DNA from: Blastomyces gilchristii SLH14081
Lineage: Eukaryota > Ascomycota > Eurotiomycetes > Onygenales > Ajellomycetaceae
Direction of reading: 5' to 3'
Assembly (NCBI RefSeq): GCF_000003855.2
Contig: NW_003101674.1
Location: 1,044,734 to 1,108,733, forward strand
Length of the DNA: 64,000 bases
Shown: positions 49,274-61,612 of the stretch, piece by piece
Layout: every line of letters begins with the position of its first letter
Numbering within the stretch: position 1 is the stretch's first letter
Translations under genes and position numbers: made by a program
The notes under the pieces: model-generated
What the model was told of the DNA's origin: nothing
The model's database searches: none
Seen by the model: only the letters and a program-made list of their open reading frames with translations

Positions 49274-49468
49274 TCATATACTACTGCGTATAATCAATTT
49301 GCACCTGGTTGGCAATTATACTGGATTATCAATCACGCTATTGTCAATGCTTATATTCTTCATCAATTGACAACTACTGACACTGACTCTACTCTATCCA
49401 ACGTTCAGTTTCATCAAAAACTCTATCATCAATTCTTTGAGTTCTTAAATCCTCTACCCTTCACATGA
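49274..49468 (+). mobile_element. PiggyBac-like transposase C-terminal fragment
   Basis: The plus strand reads SYTTAYNQFAPGWQLYWIIN, then HAIVNAYILHQL, then VQFHQKLYHQFFEFL before a TGA at 49466-49468. The order (QLR)SYTT..W..Y(W/F)(L/I)(I/L)(D/N).AIVNAY.L followed by F...L is that of the C-terminal part of piggyBac-type (DDE_Tnp_1_7) transposases. Only about 65 codons remain. The rest of the element and its TTAA-flanked ends were not found. Confidence 0.55.
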
Positions 49469-50652
49469 TCAAATTTCTGTCATTTGCTCAAGCTTGTGTC
49501 TGATATCAGTATGAAAGAAAGACAGCAATGATGAATAAGATAGAGCTTCAAGTTCAAGATCTAAATTGTGCTGTATGTAATAATCTTCCTCTCTGTCTGA
49601 AAAGCTGGTGTTGGCAGGAGTTTCTAAATTACACTGAAACATGCCAATACAGCTGATCTGTCATATAATCCAGTAGTTTTCGTGTATTTAATACGCTAAT
49701 GTACACGTTAAAAAACCACGCTAATTGTGCCTCGTCGCCAGAAGACGTGCTGTAGTCGGCCTTCCTCCGTCCCTGGAGAAGAGCTGTTGGAAAAGCTCTG
49801 CAAAAAATTACAGCATGGAAGGGCCCAAGTAGCCCAAAGAGATGAGACTTCGTAAGTGCAGACGAAATTTCGAGATGGTTCTTTTCACTGACAAGGCTTA
49901 GCTGGCCTACACAAATGCCCGTTTTTTGTGCACAATTGATCTCAATCTCAGCAAATCAACATCAACTTAATTGTCCATGTCAAATAGCTTATTAGAAGTC
50001 TACCACTTGCATAATTCCTTGAGGTCATATTTGCGGTTATGCTAGCCCCCGCACCGCCAACTGTGGTTGGTTGTGGACAGACAAGCATGGGCCAATGGCG
50101 AGGTGGGTTTTCATGCTTACCAGAACTGTATAAGTTACTCCTCCCCGTCATGGCCGATGTTGCCGGTCACTACAGGGGCCCCTACGAGCAGGCCGAGTTT
50201 CGCGACGTGCGTTGAGTGCGAGGTATGCCGGCCAAGAGATGCGGGGCACAACCGGGAGAGGGAGTTGTTGTTGAAAGGGATGGTTAGGGGTAACTATTTT
50301 CGAGGTTTTTCTCCTCACATCAAACCCATAGTTATAGCTCTATTTGTTTGGATTTTATTTTGGTTTGTTCCATGGTTGATGTCGTTCCAATCCCCCGCCA
50401 TTAGCTCGGTAGTTATCTTTTTAATCGAATCAACCAAGTCCTATCCAACTCCGCTGTAGGAAAATTTGCTCCCCGGCTCTCAATAACAATTAATATATAT
50501 ATATATATATTATATATGTATATTTGCTACAAATCGAATTGCTGTCGCAAATTTGGTTTCCATCCCGGGCTTCTACAAACACATGTAGCTAAGCTATCTG
50601 TTTTCTCCAAAACCTGCACAAGCACTTCGGTCCAACGCTTGAGCTTGCCACA
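49469..50652. other. Intergenic region upstream of the dehydratase gene
   Basis: No gene is supported. The left part (to about 49,740) looks like decayed transposon DNA. A 130-codon frame at 50067-50459 lacks features. A TA-repeat tract lies at about 50492-50518. The dehydratase promoter must lie at the right end. Confidence 0.5.
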
Positions 50653-52718
50653 ATGACTACCACAACGTCCTCTTCAGAACAAGATGACGCCTTTGAAGAG
50701 CCGCGATACATCCAATTCCCCTGCCTCCCGGATGATGCGACCCGCGACGGTAAACCGGTGTTGAATAAGTATTCTACGTTTCTCACCAAGGATCATGATT
50801 TTCCGGGAGCCCAGGTATTTTATAATTTTCCCTAATGCTTTTTGTTTCCCGCGGGATTAATGTTCGGGCGGCCCTTACATTTTCCATCTAGAAAACGTTA
50901 CTGATGTTTTGCCCCCGCTCTTATTTTTTCTCCCTTGGGTAGGCGATGTTATATGGTGCCGGGGTTCCAGATCGCGACAGTATGAAGAATAGCCCGCAGG
51001 TTGGCATTGCGACAGTATGGTGGGAAGGAAATGCTTGCAATATGCATCTATTAGATCTTGGAAAGACTGTCAAGAAGGCAATTACGGATCAGGGGATGTT
51101 GGGCTGGCAATATAACACGATTGGTGTTTCAGACGCGATTTCTATGGGGAGCGAAGGTGTGTTCGTTCCCTTCCGGCTCTTTTTAGTTGCATTCTACATT
51201 ATGTCCCCCGGGCTACCCCGGTTTATTTTCGTAAAGCGAAATTAAATCTGACAAAAATTTTTAGGGATGCGGTACTCTCTTCAGTCTCGTGAGATCATCG
51301 CAGACAGTATAGAGACTGTTACAAGCGCTCAATATCACGATGCCTGCATTGCTATTCCTGGCTGTGACAAAAACATGCCCGGCTGCATCATGGGGATGGC
51401 AAGACATAATAGACCCTCCTTGATGATATACGGTGGGACTATCCAGGTCGGATACTCTAAGTTACTCCGAAAGCGAATCAACGTCTCGACTTGCTACGAA
51501 GCCGCAGGTGCATATGCTTATAATACCTTAACCCAGCCCGATGACGGTGGAGATCGGTCAAAAACTAAAGACGAGATCATGGAGGATATTGAGCGTAACG
51601 CCTGTCCTAGCGCTGGAGCGTGCGCTGGGATGTATACGGCAAACACCCTGGCAACTGCGATTGAGTCAATGGGTCTGACTCTACCGGGCTCCTCCTCTAC
51701 CCCAGCCACAGTGCCATCGAAGATGCGCGAGTGTGCAAAAGCCGCGGACGCGATCAGGACATGCATGGAAAAGAACATTAGACCACGAGATCTACTCACC
51801 AAACGCTCTTTTGAGAACGCTCTGGTGATCACTATGGCGCTGGGTGGAAGCACCAATGGTGTCGTTCATCTGATAGCCATGGCCAGAACTGCCGGGGTTG
51901 AATTGACACTTGATGACTTCCAGCGGGTGAGCAACAAAATCCCATTTATCGCCGACTTGGCGCCCAGTGGGAAGTACTATATGGCGGATCTATATGAAAT
52001 TGGTGGAATTCCATCAGTGCAGAAGCTGTTGGTTGCAGCAGGCCTCATGTACGGCGATATTCCCACGGTAACCGGGAAAACGCTAGCCGAGAATATCCAA
52101 TCATTCCCGTCTCTGCCGCAAGACCAGGCCATAATTCATCCACTAGCTAACCCTATCAAGTCTACGGGTCATATTCAAATCCTCAGAGGGAACCTCGCCC
52201 CTGGTGGTGCAGTCGCTAAAATTACTGGGAAAGAGGGCACCAAGTTCACTGGGAAAGCCCGGGTTTTTAACAAGGAACACGAGCTCGATACCGCACTTAA
52301 CCAGGGCTTAATTCCACGCGGAGAGAACCTTGTCTTGATCGTTAGATACGAGGGGCCTAAGGGAGGGCCCGGTATGCCTGAGCAGCTCAAAGCCAGTGCT
52401 GCGCTGATGGGAGCCAAGCTCACAAATGTCGCTCTAATAACAGATGGTAGGTACTCTGGCGCCAGCCATGGGTTTATCGTAGGTCATATCGTCCCCGAGG
52501 CTGCTGTTGGTGGTCCCATCGCAGTGGTGCAAGATGGAGACATGATTACGATCGATGCAGAGACGAATGAGCTCAGCATGGCAGTTTCGGATGAGGAGAT
52601 CGCTACGAGGATGAAGAGCTGGAAATCACCGAAGCCGCATGTTACACGTGGCACGTTGGCCAAGTACGCAAAGCTTGTTGGTGACGCTTCGCATGGCGCA
52701 ATGACGGATATGTTTTGA
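50653..52718 (+). CDS. Dihydroxy-acid dehydratase family protein (IlvD/Edd, Ilv3 paralogue)
   Basis: There are three exons, 50653-50814, 50943-51156 and 51265-52718, with introns of 128 and 108 bp; the product is 609 aa. The family blocks are present: [13 protein letters not shown] (Cys86), [14 protein letters not shown] (Cys159), [15 protein letters not shown] (Cys245), [27 protein letters not shown] and [16 protein letters not shown]. The three cysteines are the expected Fe-S ligands. The enzyme dehydrates 2,3-dihydroxy acids; the Ilv3 role is in valine/isoleucine synthesis. The N-terminus ([18 protein letters not shown]) is acidic and not a mitochondrial presequence, unlike canonical Ilv3. 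It is therefore more likely a cytosolic paralogue, possibly with another sugar-acid substrate. Confidence 0.92.
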
Positions 52719-53924
52719 TGAAGAGTTACTTTGGTCGGGGTCGGTTCTGTTGTAGAGGCACTTCGGAAGGCTTCTGGGGATGGGACAGCCTATAAAATAT
52801 TCACGCAGATAAACAGGCGGTGGAATCCAGTGGGATTTGAAGGAATATACGGAATCTGTACATATGTCTCTGCCAATTCGTACGGATGTACTCCGTAGTC
52901 GACATCATAAATGTTTTCCAAGTCCAATGAACTCATCAGAGACAAGAACGAGGGATGGAATGCGCTAAATCTAATCGGGGTTAGCTAGTTACCTCGGCCT
53001 TTATCCAATCGACTTCCACGTGACAAGCCTGGTTCCTCCAAGGTTCTGACCAACATCCATAATTTTGTACCGGGCTGGATGACGCTGCATTATTTATTCC
53101 ACGTCCAACAAGTCATCCAGTTGTGTCTATCATTCATTTTCAGCTTTTCCCCGCTCTGTCAGCCACGCAGTGCCTCCAGTTCTCACGATTGGATACATAG
53201 CTAAAAATACCTGGGACTAGACCGATTTCAAGAAATAGGTTATTCTCTTTGCAGCTCCAAGAGCTCGACTGCTGCCTCCACGTATCTCCACCCACGCGCT
53301 TGGTTTACCAGGACCCCGGTTCTCTTCTAGACGCGGTTACTGACATCTGGACTGTGCTATGACCTAGATAGACTTGGTGGTTTACGGGGGCTGCAGCTTC
53401 CATCGTTTGTCGATGGTGCAGGCTGCGAGCGCTCAGAGTCAGGGTGTCACCTACCTTACCTAGGTGACAGATTTGACCACCTTCTGTTTGGATGATCGAG
53501 TGTTCAAAACATAACCTCTCAACATCTCCTCGTCGTCAACTTTGCGCGCATGGTGACCTTATGACTTGACAGTTGTCAGGCATATGTTCTCTCCATAAAT
53601 CTAGCCAAGCAGAACAAACAAGCTCATGTTAACTATTCATTGAAGCACCACTGCCTTCCGTGGCTTGCCATTGGTTCGTAGCTTACACGCTCCGTTGAGT
53701 TGGTGAAACAGGAGTGAGCTTTGCAATTCAAAAAAGTTATAGCTGCCCAACAGTCAGGTTTCTTGCTGTATGGTTCTGGAGTGGGAACTAGACCCTAGTC
53801 GACTCCCATCCCGCAACCTTATCGGCTGAGTCTTTAGGGAATCTCGGCCTAGGGGAACGTGGGCCTTTTTTGAATGCTCCCTTAGTTCTCATATAAAGAG
53901 CTGAAAAGCCCGTTTACCTGCACG
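52719..53924. other. Intergenic region
   Basis: No frame of note. It contains one TACTCCGTA 9-mer at 52889 and an inverted pair around CTACCTTACCTAGGTGA (about 53451-53467). A TATA-like box (TATAAAG, 53892-53898) lies only 27 bases before the next ATG. Confidence 0.5.
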
Positions 53925-56247
53925 ATGTCGATGAACACTTTCGCTTCACTCACATCATCCCCTTTGCCTTCTTCCTCTCCACTTACTTCTCTTCTTACTC
54001 ATATCTTCTCATTCATTTCAGCTTTCATCCAGTTCTCTTCGGATTACATCGCCTGCTGCTTGTCCCGTCTGCACCTTCTGAGCCCGATCAATGCTGTGCC
54101 AATCGAGACTTCTGGTGGTGACATTGCGCCAAGTGAAGTGACGAGTGTATTTTGCAAATCCGTGGGTATCCCTATTATCGTGGCCATGGCTGGCTGTCTC
54201 CTCTTGCTTCGCTCCCTACGTTCTCCTAGGCATGAGAGAAAAAGAACTCAGGTGTTGTTGGGCAAACAGCCAACAACAACCAATTCCGACGGCAGTTCGA
54301 GTGACGACACGGACCTTTCCGAGAAGAAAAAAGATAAGGCGCTCGATGTGCATGGACGCTCAATTAGTTCTAGAAGCGCTCACCTTAAACGCAATGGTAT
54401 GCCGCGTCAGGAATCAGTGGTGGAAGTTCTCTGGTTTGGTATATCACTGACTTGCACTTTCCTTATTAGGAGTGGATGACACTGATCCCGGCCTGCTTAA
54501 AAAGCACTCCGCGAATATATCCTACACCACCCCGATTGCAACCTACCCTTCTATCAGGACATTCCTTTACCCTCACCCTCATATCGAAAAGCTTCCCACG
54601 GAACCATCACCCTTACCTCTGTTGGTATTTATTCACGGACTTGGGGGTTCCCTTACCCAATTCCACCATCTTCTAACCAGTCTGGTTAATATTGCTCCCT
54701 GTTTTGGTATCGATCTTCCAGGGTGCGGCCTGTCTTCGTTTTCGCCCAAGTCCTGGGCGGCATACTCAATCGAGGCACTTGTTACTTTGCTCGCTGTTGC
54801 AATTGACCAGTACCGTGACAAGAAAAGAGGCCAAAAAATTATACTAATCGCGCACAGTTTGGGATGTTCGCTCTCAGCGTTGATTGCGTCCTCAGAATCT
54901 CCTCTCATGTTGTCACTGCGGGAGCATGTCATCGGAATGGTAGCCGTCTGCCCACCAGCTGGTCCTCCCCCGGAAGCAAAAACCGCAAGCTTGCGCAAAC
55001 TTCTCTATACTCCAGACCCAGTCTTCAACCTTTTTAGACGATGGGACAGACGAGGCGGACCCCACAGCCCTAGCGTTACGAGGTTTGTTGGGGAAGATGC
55101 TGATCTGGAAACCAAAAATCTCCAGCTTAGATTCAACCAACAGAGTAAAACTCCGGTATGGAGGAGGATGGCATGGAGCACCCTTCCGACATATGGCAGC
55201 ACTGGGGAAGCTGTAGGTGGCCTACCTGGCAAGAAAGTATGGGCAGGAGTGCATGTCCCGGTTTTGCTCATAGGGGGAGAATCCGATAATATTACAAAGC
55301 CGGAAGAGGTTACGAAAATTGTCGAGTATTTTAATTCCGATCATGGCCAACGTGACTCGTCAGATTTCCCGGAAAGCCAGCTAGAAGGAGCGGATTTTGA
55401 GGACGAAAATATCAACCCTAAAGTTCGACATTCGCTAAGAGAAAGCGCACGAGGAGATCTCGCCAATATTGCTAGCTCGTCCGGTTTATCGAAATCAGCC
55501 AACGCCACGAATGGCGGCAAAAGAGGTATAAAAGCATATATATTTCCTGCACCGGCCTCCCATGCCCTCCTCTACGACCGACATACATGTCGAACACTCT
55601 CAGGGTTGATCCAAGACTTCTTCCCTAGGCATATTGACTCTCGTCTGAGTTTGGGGTGGCAGCTTCAACATTTAACAACCTCAGGGAAATGGGACGTCAA
55701 GAACCTCGAGAAATGGAAAGCCATAGATCCTGTTTCAGCTGTCATGGGTGACACTTTTGTCGCAATGAAGACCCTGCGTGAGGTTGATGAGATACACACG
55801 CCCATACCATTCGCGCAGAAGTGGAAAGGCAAGATTTATGCAGTCATTGATATCAGTCACGAAAGTCCGGTTTATGACCCCGCCCAGCTTGAGAAGGGTG
55901 GGATACAGTATCACAAACTTCCAACAGTGTCCAAAATCCCCCCGACTGTTGAAGAGGTTCGAGACTTTGTCTCTCTTGTCAGTCGTTTAGAGGAAGAAAT
56001 ATCAGCTGTATCTAAGTCCTCTCCAGATGGGGCTCCGCGGCCGGTACTTGGAGTACATTGTCACTACGGATTTAACCGGACCGGCTTTTTTGTCACTTCA
56101 TATCTCATCGAGGAAAAGGGGTTTTCTGTTCAAGAGGCAATCGACGAATTCGAAAAATGCCGATCTCCAGGAATCAAACACGAACATTTTATCGATACCT
56201 TGTTTGTACGATACTGCGTTGGTCTTCAGAGAGCTTCGACCTTATAA
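53925..56247 (+). CDS. Alpha/beta-hydrolase fused to a capping-enzyme-like dual-specificity phosphatase
   Basis: There are two exons, 53925-54396 and 54470-56247, joined by a 73-bp intron as HLKRN/GVDDTDPGL; the product is 749 aa. The N-terminus has one clear membrane segment (VGIPIIVAMAGCLLLL) and a Ser/Asp-rich linker. Residues about 180-490 are an alpha/beta-hydrolase: LLVFIHGLGGSLTQFHHLL, nucleophile block IAHSLGCS, VPVLLIGGESDNIT and a late His. The last 200 residues are a Cys phosphatase with the P-loop HCHYGFNRTGF (Cys688, Arg694), which resembles the mRNA-capping/PIR1 branch. Both active sites look intact. The ATG lies so close to the TATA box that a downstream start is possible. Confidence 0.88.
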
Positions 56248-56898
56248 TAGGATCATCACGACCAGCCAGCGTTCCTGCTAGATTAACTTTTTGTACTATC
56301 ACTATTGGCGTTCAGGAACCGACGATAAGACCGGTATGGGGATTGCTTCTACACATCTCCATCTATTTCTATTCTTTTTCTGTTTTAATATGCAATACGA
56401 TTAGGCGGCTTGACAATGGACATTCCTTGAACTTAATATGGAAAGCTTTGATGCTTAACGGCTACTGCAGGATAATTCTGGGTGGATGTTAGGACAGGTC
56501 ATGAATATTCCTTTTATTAGATATGTTTTAGATCTAACGAAGAATGACCTTTATTAAAGTTCTTGACATACATTAATCTATTTGAGCGGGACTACTAAGA
56601 GTGATCCTAATTAAGTTTAGTGCATGACTAAGATGGTTGGATGGAAGGTGTTAGGGTACAACTAGTCCGAAATAGGTTAAATGACCTTGAGCCTCCACAA
56701 CCACACAGTTGAAGATACAACAAGCGAAATTTCCGAAGCGAGGCGACCACGACCTTAGAAGAACTCCGCCCGAGACGACAATCGACAAATCGACCAACGG
56801 ACTTTTCAACTCTCACAACACCTCTCGCGTTTTCCTCCCTCCCGCCGCTTGTTTAATCACATTTGCCCTCCAAAGGCATTCAAAGGACAATCGCAATC
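56248..56898. promoter_or_regulatory. Promoter region of the eS19 gene and 3' region of the hydrolase-phosphatase gene
   Basis: About 650 bases without a gene. The last 100 bases before the eS19 ATG are pyrimidine-rich on the sense strand, as common for ribosomal protein genes. Confidence 0.5.
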
Positions 56899-57946
56899 AT
56901 GGGAGGTGTTACCGTTCGTGATGTGGATGTAAGTCTTTTTTAATGCGTTTTTCGTCCCTCGCCCTTCTTGCTTTTGTGGGGTGGGATGAAAGATGGGTGC
57001 CTATATCGGGAAATCATTGGGGGAGGGGAATGGATGGATGACAATGAGGAAAACGAATGTTTCGGAACGAGAGATGGGATTTTGGGGGTGGGGGAAGGAT
57101 TTGGGGGGGGTCGATGAGATGCTGGATATATCGCTTAAAGGGACGATTGAAAAAGGATAAAAAAAATGGATTGGGATGGCGGTTATGCAGTGGATGGGCG
57201 GAAAATGAAAAGAAGCGCACCATTTTCATCCTTGGAGTTTCCGGGATCTTTCATGCAGCCCTGATAGGTTCGGATTACTGATATGTGATTTTTCCTTTTA
57301 TCTATAGGCGCAAAAGTTCATCGAGGCATACTCCGCCTTCCTGAAGAGACAAGGCAAATTGCCAATTCCAGGTCCGTCCCTATTTCGTTTATCCCCAGTT
57401 TCCGCATCGCCCCCTTCTTTCTTTCTCTACAGAAAGCGGGGCGTATTGGTCGCGGTTTGCTTTGTGGAAAGTGGTTCCCTCTGACTGATTTGCGACACAG
57501 GTTGGGTCGACACCGTTAAGACATCAAGAGGCAATGAGCTCCCTCCTCAATCCATCGACTGGTATGCAAAATTCTCGTTTTACTTTTTGGTTCTAGCCAA
57601 GGACGCTTGGCAAATATAGTATTCAGTATGGCCTAATGATCCAACCCCGAAAAATAGGTACTACATCCGCGCCGCCTCCATTGCCCGACACATTTACCTC
57701 CGCAAGACCGTCGGTGTTGGCCGTCTACGGAAAGTCCACGGAGGTTCGAAGAACCGCGGCTCCCGCCCATCCCATCATGTCGATGCCAGCGGCGCCGTTG
57801 ACCGGAAAGTCATCCAATCCCTGGAGAAGATTGGCGTGCTCGAACTCGATGAGGAGAAGGGCGGACGGAGAATTACCCAGAGCGGCCAGCGGGATTTGGA
57901 CCGTATCGCCAAGACGACTGTCGATGAGGAGGAGGATGAAGAGTAG
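56899..57946 (+). CDS. RPS19: 40S ribosomal protein eS19
   Basis: There are four exons, 56899-56928, 57308-57371, 57501-57561 and 57658-57946; the product is 147 aa, the family's usual length. The joins read MGGVTVRDVD/AQKFIEAYSAFLKRQGKLPIP/GWVDTVKTSRGNELPPQSIDW/YYIRAASIARHIYLRK. The motifs VGVGRLRKVHGGSKNRG and SGAVDRKVIQSLEKIGVLE are those of eS19. It sits in the head of the small subunit and is needed for late 18S rRNA maturation. The first intron is long (379 bp) and follows only ten codons, a common feature of fungal ribosomal protein genes and a likely place for regulation. Confidence 0.97.
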
Positions 57947-59471
57947 ATAACCTTTTGATGGGTGTTATGTATGTGTGTGTGGCGAGCGAGGGGGAGGGGC
58001 GGCAGAGATATCCTGCGAGGGCCGACGGGGATTCTTAGATTTGGTTTCCGTCATGCCTTCCCCGGATTTTATAGGGGCGCTGTGTTTTGGGAGAACGAGG
58101 GAAGCGTGAGAATAAGGCAAGAGAACGGTAAAAGGAAGGAAAGACAGTGACGAAATTCTGGACCACCCGCATGAATTCAGCGATTTTTCTTCAGGCGTTC
58201 ATAATGAATTGGGGCGTGTGGGGACTTATGTTGACGTGACATGCATGGCAATATAAAAGGGAAAAACAATGAGCAGGTAGAAGGAGAGGGCATAGTGGTT
58301 TCTTTTCCAGTTTTGTTTTAATTTTTCTCCTTTTTCTTTTGAATCGAAACTACGCACATGCCTGATAAGTCCTTCTGCTTTCTTTTATTTCTAGTTACCT
58401 TCTCTTTCCTCCTTTTTACGCCTGTCCCTCTCCTCTCCTTACTCGACCATGCCAGCAAACACAGCTTTCCTACCTAACCTCCTTTTACTTGAAAGCATTA
58501 CATTACTTCTCACTATGTCCTTTAGCCTTCTTGCTTTTCCTTGTCCTTTTCTTTCCCCCCTTGTCGGAGCTCGTCGGATATCAAAATGAAACACATTTCT
58601 TAAAATTGTTCAAAAATAATATTCTCTCTGAGGCGCGTGGCTTACCCCTTTCTTCATAGATATAATTCGAACCATTTGCACACAAGGAGAAGGTTTGCAG
58701 GTTTGCAGGTACACGAAGTTTTGGGCGGTTACTTGTGTGATCGAGAAACAGGAAGTGGGAAAAATTAAAGCAAGAGCCTGGACGGGGCTCAATCAGGGGA
58801 AAGAGAGCAACTAGCAGCTCTTTGCTTAGCAAGGCTGTATGGCCCAGTTTACCCAGCTTCGCGTCGCATACATATGAGAACGGTGTGTAAACGTGTACAT
58901 CCTGCCTGCCATTGCTTGCTACTAAAAAGAAGCATTGCTCGGGAAAAAAAAAAAAAAAAAAAAAAAACCGGAGGAACCAGCAATATATGGGCAGATTCTC
59001 TCCTTTGTTCAATTGTGGAACTAAGAGGCTAACTAAATTATAGTGAAAAAACAATAGTAAGTTCCTTTATCAAAGCGAGACCGCCTCCACCTACTTTCGA
59101 ATGCTTATTCCATCGACCCCCAGGACATAGCATAATCAAATGTTGGTTTGGCCAGAGATGCTGCTCCTTCTTCTTTTCTGTTGACTGAAAACTTTTTCAA
59201 AACTTTTGTTTGCTCTCTGGAGTGAACGTACACATATTGCTGTGGACATTTCCGAGGCAGCAAAAAGCATAAACCCTGTGCAACTATGACAAAGTATGAG
59301 CAAACAAACGTTTCTTGCAAAATATCCACGCATAACACCAAACAAAGGATTACGTATTCGGCCAGAAAGAGGTATAAGGAAGTATCGAAACCTATGGCAT
59401 GCTTGCCCAAAAGGTACGAATTTTGATAAGTTTTAACTAACCACGAAGTGGGGAAACAGTAAAAGAAAGAG
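57947..59471. other. Convergent 3' region
   Basis: About 1.5 kb between the stops of eS19 and the acidic protein. It is T/C-rich, then contains a run of 24 A (58944-58967). Minus frames of 157 and 187 codons (58581-59054 and 59105-59668) are low-complexity or overlap the next gene's 3' exon and are not called. Confidence 0.5.
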
Positions 59472-60780
59472 CTACCAATCCAGATTCTGATAGCCAAGCT
59501 CGGAGGAGAACTCGTCGGGGTAGTGCACGGTACCATTATCATTTTCTTCACGGAAAAGGTCATCCTGGCTTGGGGAATTCGGATCGACGGCAGAGGGTGA
59601 CTCGGATAATATGGGCACAGAACCAGTGGCAAACTGGACAGCTTGAGAGCTACCAGCATGAAATACACCTTGACCTTGCGAAACAGGGCTGTAACGATGG
59701 CCTATCTGTCGATGGCCTGAATCCTGGGGAATTACTTCAGCTGGTGGTATATTCTCGTTTGCCAAAACGTCATTACCTTCCACACCCCAGCTTGCGCAGT
59801 TAGCAGCCAAGTTGTGCGCCAAGGATCGGATGTCATCATCCTCGAAATCAATAGGATCAACAAATATCGTGCCAGGAACAGAAAACATATGAGAAGAAGA
59901 ACGGCTTGGAAGAGCAAAACTGGGCTGGTCTGCAGAATGCCACCGGATATCTTTATTGCAAGCGGAGAGGGCGTCGCTAGAAGCGGCCGATAACAAGCTG
60001 GTGGTGGTGGTGGAGGCACCGTCGATCTCAATAGGATGGGGAGCATAAATCTCTCTGCTCAGAAGTATATCGGTTCCATCGCCCGGTTTCCCTATTCTTT
60101 CATTTTTAATATTAGAGAAGTGTTAGACCTCAAAGATCATACTTACAGTCTTGCCGGTTGCCAAGGTCTTCTTCATCTTTTTCCTGCATGGTTGCGCCAA
60201 GTGACCGCGGATCGCGTCCACAGGTGATGATATTATCGTCGTCACCCATATCAGCGTTATTATCACTGCTCCCTGAATCTTGATATTCTTCATCTCCATT
60301 TCCATAATCTTCTTCAGATCCTTCAGAATTGTCGTCTTCTTGCTCCTCTTGGCTCAGTTCAGTCTCTCCATCATGGTTGGTCTGGTCTGTGCTAGTACTA
60401 TCGCTTCGATCGGGGGACTCTCCGTTAGATTCTGAATCGGCAAATTGCGAATGACTAGTCCGAGAGACAGGGTACGTATTCGAGGCTGGTGTCCCACTGC
60501 CCGACCATACGAGATAGTCATTGTCTGCTGCTGGAGTGTGGTAGGGATGGACTTGACTGCTGTCAGGGGCAGGCCTTTTCCTAGGCAACTCCTCTTCATC
60601 TTGGTTCTGTTCATTCTCCAGTCTGGTTTGCTCTCGTTTCCTGCTTGCTCTCTCATTTCTCTCTATCACCGCAGCCAAATATGCGGATGGCGGATCACCA
60701 AATACTGCCCGACGGTTGCGTGACATGTACTCGAAAGGTGGTAATGGGGGCGATTCACTGAGGCGTCGTTTTCTGCCCAT
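59472..60780 (-). CDS. Acidic, probably nuclear protein of unknown function
   Basis: There are two exons, 60780-60147 and 60091-59472. The 55-bp intron (GTAAGT..AATAG) joins ...LGNRQD to WKPGDGTDILLSREIYAP, for 417 aa. The N-terminus is basic (MGRKRRLSESPPLPPFEYMSRNRR), a likely nuclear-localisation signal. A Lys/Arg/Glu helix follows (VIERNERASRKREQTRLENEQ), then a long acidic Ser/Glu/Asp tract (about 115-195). The second exon is less charged, with a DFEDDDIRSLAHNLAANCA block. An in-frame Met 21 codons upstream (60843) is possible. I do not recognise a family; acidic tract plus NLS suggests a chromatin, transcription or ribosome-biogenesis factor. Confidence 0.7.
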
Positions 60781-61612
60781 CTTGAGGATATTCAAATGGA
60801 TCCTATGTCTTCGTAAGGTATGTAGAAAAGCTGTACTCTCCAAAAGCTAAAGCGGGCTTGTTCTCCAAGTGGATATTCCAGATATATTCAGCACATTCGT
60901 ATTGTGTTGTGTTGTGTTGTGCCTTTTTTTTAGGGGGGGGGGGCGATTTGGCTGGGCGTCCCTTACAGGGAGGTATCTTTCAAAAGAAAAATAAAAAACA
61001 AATGAAAAAAAATACGACTGGCAACGGCAGAAATAATAGGGAAAGTTGAAGCCTTCAGAGAAAGAGGAAGAGGGGTTGAAAAGCAAGTTGAACGAGAGGA
61101 ATCCAAATATCAGCCGCGAGTACGCGGGGTATTGCCAATTTTCAAAGAGAAGCGGGGAGTAATAGGAAGCGAAGAAGATTCTGAAGTATGAAAAAGGATT
61201 TTTGGTATTGATACTATTTAAAGAGAGAAACATAACCTTGAAAGAGCTGTTGCCTGTTTGTGTGAATATGGAACTTCTTCTTTGCATGTTTGTAGTGAAT
61301 GGTGATCTGGGAGCAGACAAAAAACCACAAGAGGTACAGTACAAAGAAGTGAAGCAGTACAACTCCACAATAGTTGCCCTGGCATCTATCTAGTATTTCT
61401 CTTCTATCACAATGCTCCTCTATATCTTCCAGTTCCTGGATTCAAATGGCTACCAGTATTTCAGGAACCAGGGGATAGCATGGATGCATCAAAAACACAA
61501 TCTGCAGCACGAAAGGCGTTCTATTTTGGCTATAGAGCTGCGATAGAAACAGGTATTATCCAACAGTCATAGCCATATCACACATTGTCCATTGTTCCCA
61601 TGAGTTTTGCAT
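60781..61612. other. Intergenic region
   Basis: It lies between the acidic-protein start and the aldo/keto reductase stop (both minus). It includes a GTGTT tandem repeat (60903-60921) beside a G run. No gene is seen. Confidence 0.5.
60903..60921. repeat. GTGTT microsatellite
   Basis: Nearly four tandem units, seen directly, about 125-140 bases upstream of the acidic-protein ATG. Confidence 0.85.

Noticed and set aside
50067..50459. 130-codon plus frame with a hydrophobic C-terminal half
   Set aside because: It could be a membrane protein, but the start and codon use are not convincing and no family is seen.
58581..59668. Minus frames of 157 and 187 codons downstream of the acidic-protein gene
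   Set aside because: The first is low-complexity and crosses a 24-A run; the second overlaps the real terminal exon in another frame.
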